The notes under the pieces: generated by a model
Seen by the model: only the letters and a program-made list of their open reading frames with translations
Told to the model about the DNA's origin: nothing
Databases searched by the model: none
From: Mycobacterium stomatepiae
Lineage (GTDB): Bacteria > Actinomycetota > Actinomycetes > Mycobacteriales > Mycobacteriaceae
NCBI RefSeq assembly: GCF_010731715.1
Contig: NZ_AP022587.1
Span: 3,472,001 to 3,536,000, forward strand
DNA: 64,000 bases
Reading direction: 5' to 3'
Position numbers and translations under genes: made by a program
Part shown: piece after piece, positions 17,884-26,842 of the stretch
Layout: the number at the start of each line of letters is the position of its first letter
Position numbering within the stretch: position 1 is the first letter of the stretch

Positions 17884-18324
17884 ATGAGCAATCTCGCAGT
17901 GTGGTCGCGCCCGGCCTGGAACACCGACCGGTGGTTACGCGACTTTTTCGGCCCCGCCGCGGCGGCGGACTGGTACACGCCAGTGACCAGCGGTTTTAAC
18001 CCCGCGGCCGAGATCGTGAAGGACGGCGACGACGCGGTGGTCCGCCTGGAACTGCCCGGTGTCGACGTCGACAAGGACGTCAACGTCGAGATCGACAAGG
18101 GCCGCCTGGTAATCCACGGCGAGCACCGCGACGACCACGCCCAGGAGACGGACGGCCGGACGCTGCGCGAGATCCGCTACGGATCGTTCCGCCGCTCGTT
18201 CCAGCTGCCCGCGCATGTCACCGGCGAGGCCATCAAGGCCTCCTACGACGCCGGTGTGTTGAGCGTGCGGGTCACCGGTGCCTACGCCGGAACCCAGGCG
18301 CAGCGCATCGAGATCGCCAAGTAG
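17884..18324 (+). CDS. hsp20: Heat-shock protein Hsp20 (Acr2/HrpA type)
   Basis: A 146-aa small heat-shock protein, an ATP-independent chaperone that forms oligomers and holds unfolding proteins. The alpha-crystallin domain covers about 38-135: AEIVKDGDDAVVRLELPGVD, the VNVEIDKGRLVIHGEH strand pair and the conserved C-terminal SYDAGVLSVRVTGA (the A-x-x-x-G-V-L motif). The N-terminal arm is Trp/Phe-rich (VWSRPAWNTDRWLRDFFGP). A strong AAAAAGGAG precedes ATG 17884. Position next to nirB matches Rv0251c (acr2/hrpA). The upstream promoter element suggests heat and envelope-stress induction. A convergent hairpin follows. Confidence 0.93.
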   Translation: MSNLAVWSRPAWNTDRWLRDFFGPAAAADWYTPVTSGFNPAAEIVKDGDDAVVRLELPGVDVDKDVNVEIDKGRLVIHGEHRDDHAQETDGRTLREIRYGSFRRSFQLPAHVTGEAIKASYDAGVLSVRVTGAYAGTQAQRIEIAK

Positions 18325-18333
18325 CACGTCGAC

Positions 18334-18382
18334 CGTCGAGTTGTTGGGCAAAACCGCGAGGATAGCGCTCAACAACTCGACG
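18334..18382. terminator. Perfect 13-bp inverted repeat between convergent genes
   Basis: CGTCGAGTTGTTG (18334-18346) pairs exactly with CAACAACTCGACG (18370-18382), with a 23-nt loop. It lies 9 bases after the hsp20 stop and 9 bases from the end of the convergent DUF302 gene, so it likely terminates both. Confidence 0.6.
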
Positions 18383-18390
18383 TTGGCGTC

Positions 18391-18930
18391 TTACTGCGCG
18401 AATGCCTGATCCGCGTCAATTCCGATCAATCGCAACAGGTTTGCCACCTTGCGATCCAGGCTCTCACCCACTTTGGTCACCTCGGTGATACCGAGGCTGC
18501 CGAACGCCGGGCCGGGCTGGTCCATCGAGAAGATTGCATTGCCGTCGGTGTCGGCGTGGATCAGCAGACGTAAAGGCGCGTATAGCAAGGCTTTCGGGTC
18601 GTGGCGGTACATCGTCTCGGCGATTGTGTGGTTGCCGAGCAGATATTCCACTGCCTTCGTCGTATGGCCGGCAATGCTGAAAAAGGGCAGTGCGTTGATC
18701 TTCGCGTAGACCATCAGACCGTTCGGCCCGTTGGCGTCAGCGGCCGCAAGGACGTCGTCCCAGCTGCCGCCCCGCTCGGCGATCTCCTGCACCACGGACC
18801 GATCGACCGGTGGTGCGGCCTCCTCGAAAGCCGCGATGAACGCGTCGAATTCGATACCCGTGGCAATGTCGATGCGATTCATCGTGTGCGAGGCCACACT
18901 GAATTTCGCTGTCTTCGCGCTACTTGTCAT
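18391..18930 (-). CDS. DUF302 domain protein
   Basis: A 179-aa protein with a DUF302-type core near the C-terminus (about 70-165): KINALPFFSIAGHTTKAVEYLLGN, MYRHDPKALLYAPLRLLIHADTDG and the FSMDQPGPAFGSLG stretch that is typical of the family. The function of DUF302 is not settled; the fold is small and probably cytoplasmic, possibly binding a ligand. ATG 18930 has TTGAGG upstream; the frame is open to TTG 18942. It follows the broken quinone oxidoreductase by about nine bases on the same strand, so the two were probably one operon under the HxlR regulator. It is not part of the M. tuberculosis order here. Confidence 0.75.
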   Translation of the reverse strand: MTSSAKTAKFSVASHTMNRIDIATGIEFDAFIAAFEEAAPPVDRSVVQEIAERGGSWDDVLAAADANGPNGLMVYAKINALPFFSIAGHTTKAVEYLLGNHTIAETMYRHDPKALLYAPLRLLIHADTDGNAIFSMDQPGPAFGSLGITEVTKVGESLDRKVANLLRLIGIDADQAFAQ

Positions 18931-18938
18931 GGCATTCC

Positions 18939-19684
18939 TCAAATTTCGCTAGTCGGGTCCAAGACGATGACGCCGCGCACTTGACGGCGCTCCAGCCGCC
19001 GATGGGCCTCGGCGGCTTGGCTCAGGGGCAACACCTCGTCGACGTGAGACATGATCTGCCCAGTCTTGAGGCCGTCGGCCAGAAAGCGCAGCGCGTTGCC
19101 GATCAGCTCCGGCCGGTCGTAGAACACCGGCAGGTAGAAGCCGATCAGGGCTTGCGATCTGGTCATCAGTCGGCGCGGCGCGAACGGCTCGCCGGGTCCG
19201 CGAGTGGAACCGAGCAACAGATACCGGCCGAAAGTAGCCAGCGCGTCGAAGTTTTGCTCGAAACCTCTCCGCCGATCGACTCGATCAAGACGTCGACGCC
19301 GCGACCGGAAGTCAGCTCGCGCACCTGCTCGGTCCAACCAGGTTCGTCGTAGGAGATTGCCGCGTCGGCTCCCAGCGCCTTGACGAATTCGCGCCGTTGC
19401 GCGGTACTGGCTGTCCCGATCACCGGCCCGGCGCCGAGTGCCTTGCCGATCTGCACCGCAAGGCTGCCCACTCCCCCCGCCGCGCCGTGCACCAGCAGCG
19501 ACTCACCGGCCCGCAGCGTGGTCGAAGCCTGCAACAGCAGGTGCGCACACGCGATGTCGGGGAAATTGACCCCGACGGCCGCGGTTTCGATCAGCAGCTG
19601 CCGAGTCCCGGGCGTCGGGTCTGGAAGTTCGACGTACTCAAGCACTTCCGGCCCACCGAATCGGTCGTAGCTGACTGCCTTCAT
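18939..19684 (-). pseudogene. Quinone oxidoreductase (zinc-independent MDR family), doubly disrupted
   Basis: Remnant of an NADPH:quinone oxidoreductase-like gene. The N-terminus MKAVSYDRFGGPEVLEYVEL is normal, but FPDI is followed directly by AHLLLQASTTLRAGE. About 80 residues of the catalytic GroES-like domain are therefore missing, an internal in-frame deletion near 19550. The nucleotide-binding motif HGAAGGVGSLAVQIGKALGA is intact. Near 19263 one base is lost (probably a T of GTTTTC), moving the C-terminal part (FEQNFDALATFGRYLLLGS to the stop at 18939) into another frame. Total coding length is about 247 codons instead of about 325. Two independent lesions make a true pseudogene likely, even if the frameshift were a sequencing error. 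Confidence 0.82.
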
Positions 19685-19699
19685 CTCGGCCTATCCGAT

Positions 19700-19750
19700 G
19701 GTTCGGTGAACGAACTTAACGATTTGAACTATGCGGTTCGGTGAATGAAC
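19700..19750. promoter_or_regulatory. Two direct repeats, each palindromic, in the HxlR/quinone-oxidoreductase promoter
   Basis: GGTTCGGTGAACGAAC (19700-19715) and GGTTCGGTGAATGAAC (19735-19750) match at 15 of 16 bases and are 35 bases apart. The first contains a perfect GTTCG-N5-CGAAC palindrome. They lie in the 88-base region between the divergent gene starts at 19684 and 19773, and are good candidates for HxlR binding sites. Confidence 0.6.
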
Positions 19751-19772
19751 CAGCAAGGGGTAGTATCGACCC

Positions 19773-20267
19773 GTGGCTCTCCCCCGTGAATACCCCGACG
19801 AGAACTGCCCGATCGCACGATCGCTGGAGATCGTCGGCGAGCGGTGGACATTGCTGATCGTGCGCGATTTCTTTTACGGGGCGCGCCGGTTCAGCGATCT
19901 TCACAGCCACCTCGGCATTCCCAAGGCGGTGCTCGCCGACCGGCTGGCATTCCTGGTCGCCGAGGGTGTACTGACCAAGAATGGCAACGAGTACCGGCTC
20001 ACCACAAAGGGCATGCAGCTGTGGCCACTGATCTGGTCGATGATCACGTGGGGCCGAGAGCACCTGCTGGACAAGCCGACCCGCACGTATCAGCACACGG
20101 AATGCGGCGGCGTGATCGGGCCCGACCGCGTCTGCCAACAATGCGGGCAGACCCCCGAGGTCGGTGATCTCATCGTCCACCCGCCACGGCGTCCACACGA
20201 TCCGAACCGCGACGATCCGGTCAGCCGCGCGCTGCGCCGGCCACACCGGATGCTGGAACCGATCTAG
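19773..20267 (+). CDS. HxlR-family transcriptional regulator
   Basis: A 164-aa winged-helix regulator. The HxlR domain covers about 12-95 and begins with CPIARSLEIVGERWTLLIVRD. The recognition helix region is FSDLHSHLGIPKAVLADRLAFL, followed by the wing GVLTKNGNEYRLTTKG. The C-terminal tail has a zinc-ribbon-like set TECGG...CQQCG (about 110-130), seen in some HxlR proteins. It is divergent from the decayed quinone oxidoreductase, the usual target arrangement for HxlR regulators of quinone or electrophile response, with paired palindromic repeats between them. Start is GTG 19773. The regulator is intact although its presumed target is broken. Confidence 0.87.
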   Translation: MALPREYPDENCPIARSLEIVGERWTLLIVRDFFYGARRFSDLHSHLGIPKAVLADRLAFLVAEGVLTKNGNEYRLTTKGMQLWPLIWSMITWGREHLLDKPTRTYQHTECGGVIGPDRVCQQCGQTPEVGDLIVHPPRRPHDPNRDDPVSRALRRPHRMLEPI

Positions 20268-20271
20268 CCGG

Positions 20272-21033
20272 TCAGCCCCAGCGGGCCAGCAACTCCTTGG
20301 CCCGGCCGGCCAGCGCGGATTGCAAGAACGGGCCGAAACTGATCCGGGCAACACCCAGCGGGCCGAACGACGCCGGGTCGTCTCGGTCGGGCAGCGCGAT
20401 CGCATTGATCGGCAAAGGCAGCTCAGTTGCCAAGCGCCGCAACGTCTCCGGGTCGTGTCGACCAACCGGGTAGAGGACGTCGGCGCCGGCGTCGGCCGCC
20501 TCGGTCAGTCGTGCCACGGCCCGCTCGACGCGATCCGAATCGTCACCGTCGTTGCGCAGGAACAGATCGGTGCGGGCATTGATCACCACGCGCACCCCGG
20601 CCGCATCGGCGGCCGACCGCAACGCGCCGACCAATTCGGCATGCTCCCGGGCGGACCGCAGTCGCTTGTTCTCGGCGTGCACGGTGTCCTCGATGTTGAG
20701 CCCGACGGCGCCGACGCTCAACAGGCCGTCGATCAGCCGCTGTGCTGGCTGGCCGTAGCCGGACTCGATGTCCACCGACACCGGAACGTCGACCGCCGTG
20801 GTGATCTGGGCGACGCGGGTGAGCACATCGTCGAAGGACATGCCCTCGGCGTCGGTTTTGCCGATGGAGCCGGCCAGCGGATGGCTGCCGACGGTCAGGG
20901 CGACGAATCCGGCATCCGTGGCCAGCCGCGCCGACCAGGCATCCCACACGGTCGGCAGCACTACCGGGTTGCCGGGTTGATGCAATTCCAGCAGCGTCGC
21001 CGCGCGCTCCGCGGCATCGGCCTGACCTGTCAT
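20272..21033 (-). CDS. PEP mutase / isocitrate lyase superfamily protein
   Basis: A 253-aa TIM-barrel protein of the PEP mutase/isocitrate lyase superfamily, whose members cleave or rearrange C-C or P-C bonds of 2-oxo- or 2-hydroxyacids with Mg2+. Seen motifs: VVLPTVWDAWSARLATDAGF at the N-terminus, the metal-binding SVDIESGYG (about 91-99), GLNIEDTVH and NARTDLFL. The KKCGH loop of isocitrate lyase is absent, so it is more like oxaloacetate decarboxylase or carboxyPEP mutase types; the exact substrate cannot be told. It converges on the HxlR gene with only four bases between stops. M. tuberculosis has a similar protein elsewhere (Rv1998c, by recall). Confidence 0.8.
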   Translation of the reverse strand: MTGQADAAERAATLLELHQPGNPVVLPTVWDAWSARLATDAGFVALTVGSHPLAGSIGKTDAEGMSFDDVLTRVAQITTAVDVPVSVDIESGYGQPAQRLIDGLLSVGAVGLNIEDTVHAENKRLRSAREHAELVGALRSAADAAGVRVVINARTDLFLRNDGDDSDRVERAVARLTEAADAGADVLYPVGRHDPETLRRLATELPLPINAIALPDRDDPASFGPLGVARISFGPFLQSALAGRAKELLARWG

Positions 21034-21143
21034 GTGTTTGCTCCGCGATCTCGGCGAGTCATCTGTCCGACGTCAGTCCTGCACGATGGATAGTATCGAA
21101 AGTCATATGTGATTCTTGACATCCTCAGCCCCTAGGAGATCCC

Positions 21144-21440
21144 TTGTCCACCACGACTGAACTCGCCGAACTGCACGATCTCATCGGCGATTTGCGGCGG
21201 TGCGTGAGCTCCTTGAGGTCGCGCTACGGCGACAGTCCGGCGATGCGCCGAATCGTCATCGACGCCGACCGCATCATCAGCGATGTCGATTTACTCGACA
21301 CCGATGTTTCGGAGCTGGACTTGGCGCGAGCCACTGAGCAGCACTCCGGCGAAAAGATCACCATTCCCGACACCCAGTACGACACCGACTTCTGGCGCGA
21401 TGTCGACGACGAGGGTGTCGGGGGTCACAATCGCTCCTGA
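21144..21440 (+). CDS. Conserved hypothetical protein (Rv0250c type)
   Basis: A 98-aa acidic protein, close in size to Rv0250c (97 aa), which is next to sdh1 in M. tuberculosis. It begins with a TTG start after TAGGAGA. The N-terminal half is helical (ELAELHDLIGDLRRCVSSLR...MRRIVIDADRIISDVDLL), and the C-terminal tail is acidic (DTQYDTDFWRDVDDEGV). No known domain is recognised. It is encoded just upstream of the sdh1 operon in the same direction with a 79-base gap and might be co-regulated with it. Confidence 0.75.
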   Translation: MSTTTELAELHDLIGDLRRCVSSLRSRYGDSPAMRRIVIDADRIISDVDLLDTDVSELDLARATEQHSGEKITIPDTQYDTDFWRDVDDEGVGGHNRS

Positions 21441-21480
21441 TATTCCAAGCCCCCGTTAAATCGGAGGGCGTGGTCTTGTA

Positions 21481-21509
21481 CTCTTCGACCAACAGCCCTG
21501 TTCGAAGAG
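21481..21509 (+). promoter_or_regulatory. 8-bp hairpin covering the sdhC ribosome-binding site
   Basis: CTCTTCGA (21481-21488) pairs with TCGAAGAG (21502-21509) around a 13-nt loop. The right arm overlaps the Shine-Dalgarno AGAGG (21506-21510) that serves ATG 21520. If it forms in the mRNA, it would limit translation of the first sdh1 gene. Confidence 0.4.
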
Positions 21510-21519
21510 GAACATTTGC

Positions 21520-22347
21520 ATGAGCGCACCTGCGGCGAACCGTCCTGCGTCCGGCATCTTTTCACCGACGCGCGCCCAAATTCCGCATCGGACACTGCGT
21601 ACCGACCGTTGGTGGATGTCGCCGTTGCGCGTCGACCTCGGCTTCGCCGCATTCCTAATCTATGCGACGGCGCGCGGGTTGCAGAAGGCCTATTTCTTCG
21701 TCCCGCAGTACCACTACCTGACGCCGTTCTACTCGCCGTGCATGGCCAAGGCGTGCGGCGAGGCCAGCGAATTCTGGCCGCAGATCCTGCCGGACTGGTG
21801 GTTTGTGCCGTACGCGGCGCTGACGTTGCCGTTCCTGCTGCTGTTCCGGCTGACCTGCTACTACTACCGCGGCGCCTATTACCGCACGGTGTGGCAGTCG
21901 CCCACCGCCTGCGCGGTGGCCGAGCCCCGCGTGCACTACACCGGCGAGACGAAGCTCCCGCTGGTCATCCAGAACACCCACCGCTACTTCTTCTACATCG
22001 CCGGCATCATCTCGGTGATCAACACTTACGACGCCATCGTCGCGTTCCACTCCGAGACCGGGCCCGGCGGATTCGGTTTCGGCCTGGGCAACATCGTCCT
22101 GCTCGGCAACGTCATCATGCTGTGGGTCTATACGCTGTCCTGCCACTCGTGCCGGCACGTCACCGGTGGGCGGCTCAAGCACTTCTCCAAACACCCTGTG
22201 CGGTATTGGATCTGGACCCAGGTCAGCCGGCTCAACACCCGGCACAAGATGTACGCGTGGATCACCCTGGGCACGCTGATGCTCACCGACGCCTACGTGG
22301 CACTGGTGGCCAGCGGCACCATCTCTGACCTGAGATTTGTTGGCTGA
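21520..22347 (+). CDS. sdhC: Succinate dehydrogenase 1 membrane anchor subunit (SdhC of Sdh1)
   Basis: A 275-aa integral membrane protein with about five hydrophobic spans (VDLGFAAFLIYATARGL, WWFVPYAALTLPFLLLF, YFFYIAGIISVINTY, IVLLGNVIMLWVYTLSC, WITLGTLMLTDAYVALV). It anchors the flavoprotein and iron-sulfur subunits and passes electrons to menaquinone. In M. smegmatis Sdh1 the anchor is haem-free and holds a membrane-embedded Rieske-type cluster. The CHSCRH motif at residues 208-213 is a likely part of that site (inferred), possibly together with the CMAKAC segment near 68. Rv0249c is the syntenic match. First gene of the sdhCAB operon. Confidence 0.9.
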   Translation: MSAPAANRPASGIFSPTRAQIPHRTLRTDRWWMSPLRVDLGFAAFLIYATARGLQKAYFFVPQYHYLTPFYSPCMAKACGEASEFWPQILPDWWFVPYAALTLPFLLLFRLTCYYYRGAYYRTVWQSPTACAVAEPRVHYTGETKLPLVIQNTHRYFFYIAGIISVINTYDAIVAFHSETGPGGFGFGLGNIVLLGNVIMLWVYTLSCHSCRHVTGGRLKHFSKHPVRYWIWTQVSRLNTRHKMYAWITLGTLMLTDAYVALVASGTISDLRFVG

Positions 22348-22383
22348 CAAGCCCTTTAAGCACAACAAGCTGAGCGAGGTTTT

Positions 22384-24300
22384 ATGACTGAGGTCGAACG
22401 GCACTCCTACGACGTGGTCGTGATCGGTGCCGGCGGCGCGGGTTTGCGCGCGGTCATCGAAGCGCGTGAACGTGGTCTCAAGGTCGCGGTGGTAACCAAG
22501 TCGCTGTTCGGCAAGGCCCACACAGTGATGGCCGAGGGCGGCTGCGCAGCGTCCATGGGTAACACCAACCCCAAGGACAACTGGAAGACCCACTTCGGCG
22601 ACACGATGCGCGGTGGCAAGTTCCTCAACAACTGGCGGATGGCCGAACTGCACGCCAAGGAGGCACCGGACCGGGTCTGGGAGCTCGAGACCTACGGAGC
22701 GCTGTTCGACCGCCTCAAGGACGGAAAGATCAGCCAGCGCAACTTCGGTGGGCACACCTACCCGCGGCTGGCACACGTCGGTGACCGCACCGGCCTGGAG
22801 CTGATCCGCACCATGCAGCAGAAGATCGTCTCGCTGCAGCAGGAAGACTTCGCCGAGCTCGGCCACTACGAGGCGCGGATCAAGGTCTTCGCCGAATGCG
22901 CCATTACCGAGCTACTCAAAGACGGTGACGTGATCGCCGGGGCGTTCGGCTACTGGCGTCAAAGCGGCCGGTTCGTCGTCTTCGACGCCCCCGCTGTGGT
23001 GCTGGCCACCGGCGGTATCGGCAAGTCGTTCAAGGTGACATCGAACTCCTGGGAGTACACCGGCGACGGCCACGCGCTGGCGCTGCGGGCCGGCGCGACG
23101 CTGATCAACATGGAATTCATCCAGTTCCACCCGACCGGCATGGTCTGGCCGCCGAGTGTGAAGGGGATCCTGGTCACCGAGGGTGTACGCGGTGACGGCG
23201 GGGTGTTGAAGAACTCCGACAACAAGCGCTTCATGTTCGACTACATCCCGCCGGTGTTCAAGGGGCAATACGCCGAATCCGAGCAAGAAGCCGACCAGTG
23301 GCTCAAGGACAACGACTCGGCCCGCCGCACTCCTGACCTGCTGCCCCGCGATGAGGTTGCCCGCGCGATCAACTCCGAGGTCAAGTCCGGTCGCGGCACC
23401 CCGCACGGCGGTGTCTACCTGGACATCGCCTCCCGGTTGACGCCCGACGAGATCAAGCGCCGGCTGCCGTCGATGCACCACCAGTTCATGGAGCTCGCCG
23501 GCGTCGACATCACCAAGGAGCCGATGGAAGTCGGACCCACCTGTCACTACGTGATGGGCGGGGTCGAGGTCGACCCCGACAGCGGCGCGGCCACCGTCGC
23601 CGGTCTGTTCGCCGCGGGCGAATGCTCGGGCGGCATGCACGGCTCCAACCGGCTGGGCGGCAACTCGCTGTCGGACCTGCTCGTCTTCGGCCGCCGCGCC
23701 GGGCTGGGCGCCGCCGACTACGCGCGCGCCCTGGCCAGTCGTCCGACCGTCAGCGAGGACTCGATCGAGGCGGCGGCGAAGCGCGCCCTGGCTCCCTTCG
23801 AGGCACCGACCAACGGCACCGCCGCGGAGAACCCGTACACGCTGCAACACGAACTGCAGCAGTCGATGAACGACCTGGTCGGCATCATCCGCAAATCGGA
23901 GGAGATCACCGAGGCGCTGGAACGACTCACCGCGCTGCGGGAGCGGTTCAAGCACATTCACGTCGAGGGGCACCGCGAGTACAACCCCGGCTGGAACCTG
24001 GCCATCGATCTGCGCAACCAGCTACTGGTCAGCGAATGCGTGGCCAAGGCGGCGCTGATGCGCACCGAGAGCCGCGGCGGACACACCCGCGACGACCACC
24101 CGGGCATGGACTCGTCGTGGCGCAAGGTGTTGCTGGTCTGCCGCGCCGGCGGCGGCGACGACGTGATTCCCGACGTCACCGTCACCCGCGAGGACCAGGT
24201 GCCGATGCGGCCCGACCTTTTGGAGCTCTTTGAGATCTCCGAGCTGGAAAAGTACTTCACCGACGAAGAGCTGGCCGACCACCCAGGACGGAGAGGCTAA
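22384..24300 (+). CDS. sdhA: Succinate dehydrogenase 1 flavoprotein subunit SdhA
   Basis: A 638-aa flavoprotein that oxidises succinate to fumarate. The FAD dinucleotide fold starts YDVVVIGAGGAGLRAVIEA. The FAD-linking region HTVMAEGGCAASMGN, the substrate-site segments FIQFHPTGMVWP and TEGVRGDGG, and the C-terminal ESRGGHTRDDHPGMD are all present. It follows sdhC by 36 bases. Its stop overlaps the sdhB start by one base (TAATG at 24298-24302), which implies translational coupling. Rv0248c is the syntenic match (about 646 aa). Confidence 0.94.
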   Translation: MTEVERHSYDVVVIGAGGAGLRAVIEARERGLKVAVVTKSLFGKAHTVMAEGGCAASMGNTNPKDNWKTHFGDTMRGGKFLNNWRMAELHAKEAPDRVWELETYGALFDRLKDGKISQRNFGGHTYPRLAHVGDRTGLELIRTMQQKIVSLQQEDFAELGHYEARIKVFAECAITELLKDGDVIAGAFGYWRQSGRFVVFDAPAVVLATGGIGKSFKVTSNSWEYTGDGHALALRAGATLINMEFIQFHPTGMVWPPSVKGILVTEGVRGDGGVLKNSDNKRFMFDYIPPVFKGQYAESEQEADQWLKDNDSARRTPDLLPRDEVARAINSEVKSGRGTPHGGVYLDIASRLTPDEIKRRLPSMHHQFMELAGVDITKEPMEVGPTCHYVMGGVEVDPDSGAATVAGLFAAGECSGGMHGSNRLGGNSLSDLLVFGRRAGLGAADYARALASRPTVSEDSIEAAAKRALAPFEAPTNGTAAENPYTLQHELQQSMNDLVGIIRKSEEITEALERLTALRERFKHIHVEGHREYNPGWNLAIDLRNQLLVSECVAKAALMRTESRGGHTRDDHPGMDSSWRKVLLVCRAGGGDDVIPDVTVTREDQVPMRPDLLELFEISELEKYFTDEELADHPGRRG

Positions 24301-25046
24301 TGAGCTACGACGCGACGATGCGGGTGTGGCGCGGCGACGATGTTGGCGGCGCACTGCAGGATTTCACGGTCGAGGTCAACGAGGGCGAAGTGGTGCTCGA
24401 CATCATCCATCGCCTGCAGGCGACCCAGACTCCGGACCTCGCGGTGCGATGGAACTGCAAGGCGGGCAAGTGCGGATCCTGCTCGGCCGAGATCAACGGT
24501 ATGCCGAAGCTGATGTGCATGACCCGGATGTCGTCGTTCGCCGAGGACGAGGTCGTGACGGTCACTCCGCTGCGCACCTTCCCGGTGATCCGCGACCTGG
24601 TCACCGACGTCTCGTTCAACTACGAAAAGGCCCGCGAAATCCCGTCTTTCGCGCCGCCCAAGGACCTGCAGCCCGGCGAGTACCGGATGGCGCAGGAGGA
24701 CGTCGCGCGCTCGCAGGAGTTCCGCAAGTGCATCGAGTGCTTCCTGTGCAACAACGTGTGTCACGTGGTCCGCGACCACGAGGAGAATAAGAAGTCCTTC
24801 GCCGGTCCACGCTTTTTGATGCGGGCCGCCGAGCTGGAGATGCACCCGCTGGATACACTCGACCGGCGCGAAATGGCGCAGGAGGACTTCGGCCTCGGGT
24901 TCTGCAACATCACCAAGTGCTGCACCGAGGTGTGCCCGGAACACATCAAGATCACCGACAACGCGCTGATCCCGATGAAAGAGCGGGTTGCCGACCGCAA
25001 GTACGACCCGATCGTCTGGCTGGGCAACAAGCTGTTCAGGCGCTAG
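24300..25046 (+). CDS. sdhB: Succinate dehydrogenase 1 iron-sulfur subunit SdhB
   Basis: A 248-aa protein carrying three iron-sulfur clusters that pass electrons from the FAD to the membrane anchor. The N-terminal [2Fe-2S] ligands are CKAGKCGSCSAEINGMPKLMC (split: C, C, C near 60-68 and C at 78). The C-terminal ferredoxin-like part has CIECFLCNNVC and, further on, CCTEVCPEHI for the [3Fe-4S] and [4Fe-4S] clusters. Length equals Rv0247c (248 aa). Last gene of the operon; a divergently oriented flavin reductase ends 51 bases downstream on the opposite strand. Confidence 0.94.
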   Translation: MSYDATMRVWRGDDVGGALQDFTVEVNEGEVVLDIIHRLQATQTPDLAVRWNCKAGKCGSCSAEINGMPKLMCMTRMSSFAEDEVVTVTPLRTFPVIRDLVTDVSFNYEKAREIPSFAPPKDLQPGEYRMAQEDVARSQEFRKCIECFLCNNVCHVVRDHEENKKSFAGPRFLMRAAELEMHPLDTLDRREMAQEDFGLGFCNITKCCTEVCPEHIKITDNALIPMKERVADRKYDPIVWLGNKLFRR

Positions 25047-25097
25047 ACGCCCTCATCGTTTTCGCCGAACGTGCACTGCCGGCGAGACGCCGAGGGC

Positions 25098-26641
<1,544 letters not shown>

Positions 26642-26740
26642 GGTTCCATTATCGCCGCAGGTAAAGCACCTGTCGAAGCCGTGACCTGGGACTTCCCAAC
26701 CGGTTGGTTAATTAGGCAATGAAATCTAGCTCACATTGAC

Positions 26741-26791
26741 TTGCGCCGACCGATCCAGCAGCTATATTTAGCGGTGTTACTGGTGGGTAAC
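26741..26791 (+). promoter_or_regulatory. fadE5 promoter with TTAC-N6-GTAA palindrome
   Basis: TTGCGC (26741-26746) and TATATT (26763-26768), 16 bases apart, are good SigA-type -35 and -10 boxes. Just downstream lies the palindrome GTTACTGGTGGGTAAC (26776-26791, arms GTTAC/GTAAC). It overlaps the expected transcription start, as for a repressor site. The same TTAC-N6-GTAA pattern occurs between fadA2 and fabG4. Confidence 0.55.
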
Positions 26792-26842
26792 TTAGCCGAA
26801 GCACCCAACCACACCGTGGCATTCTCAACGAGGAGGAGAGTA

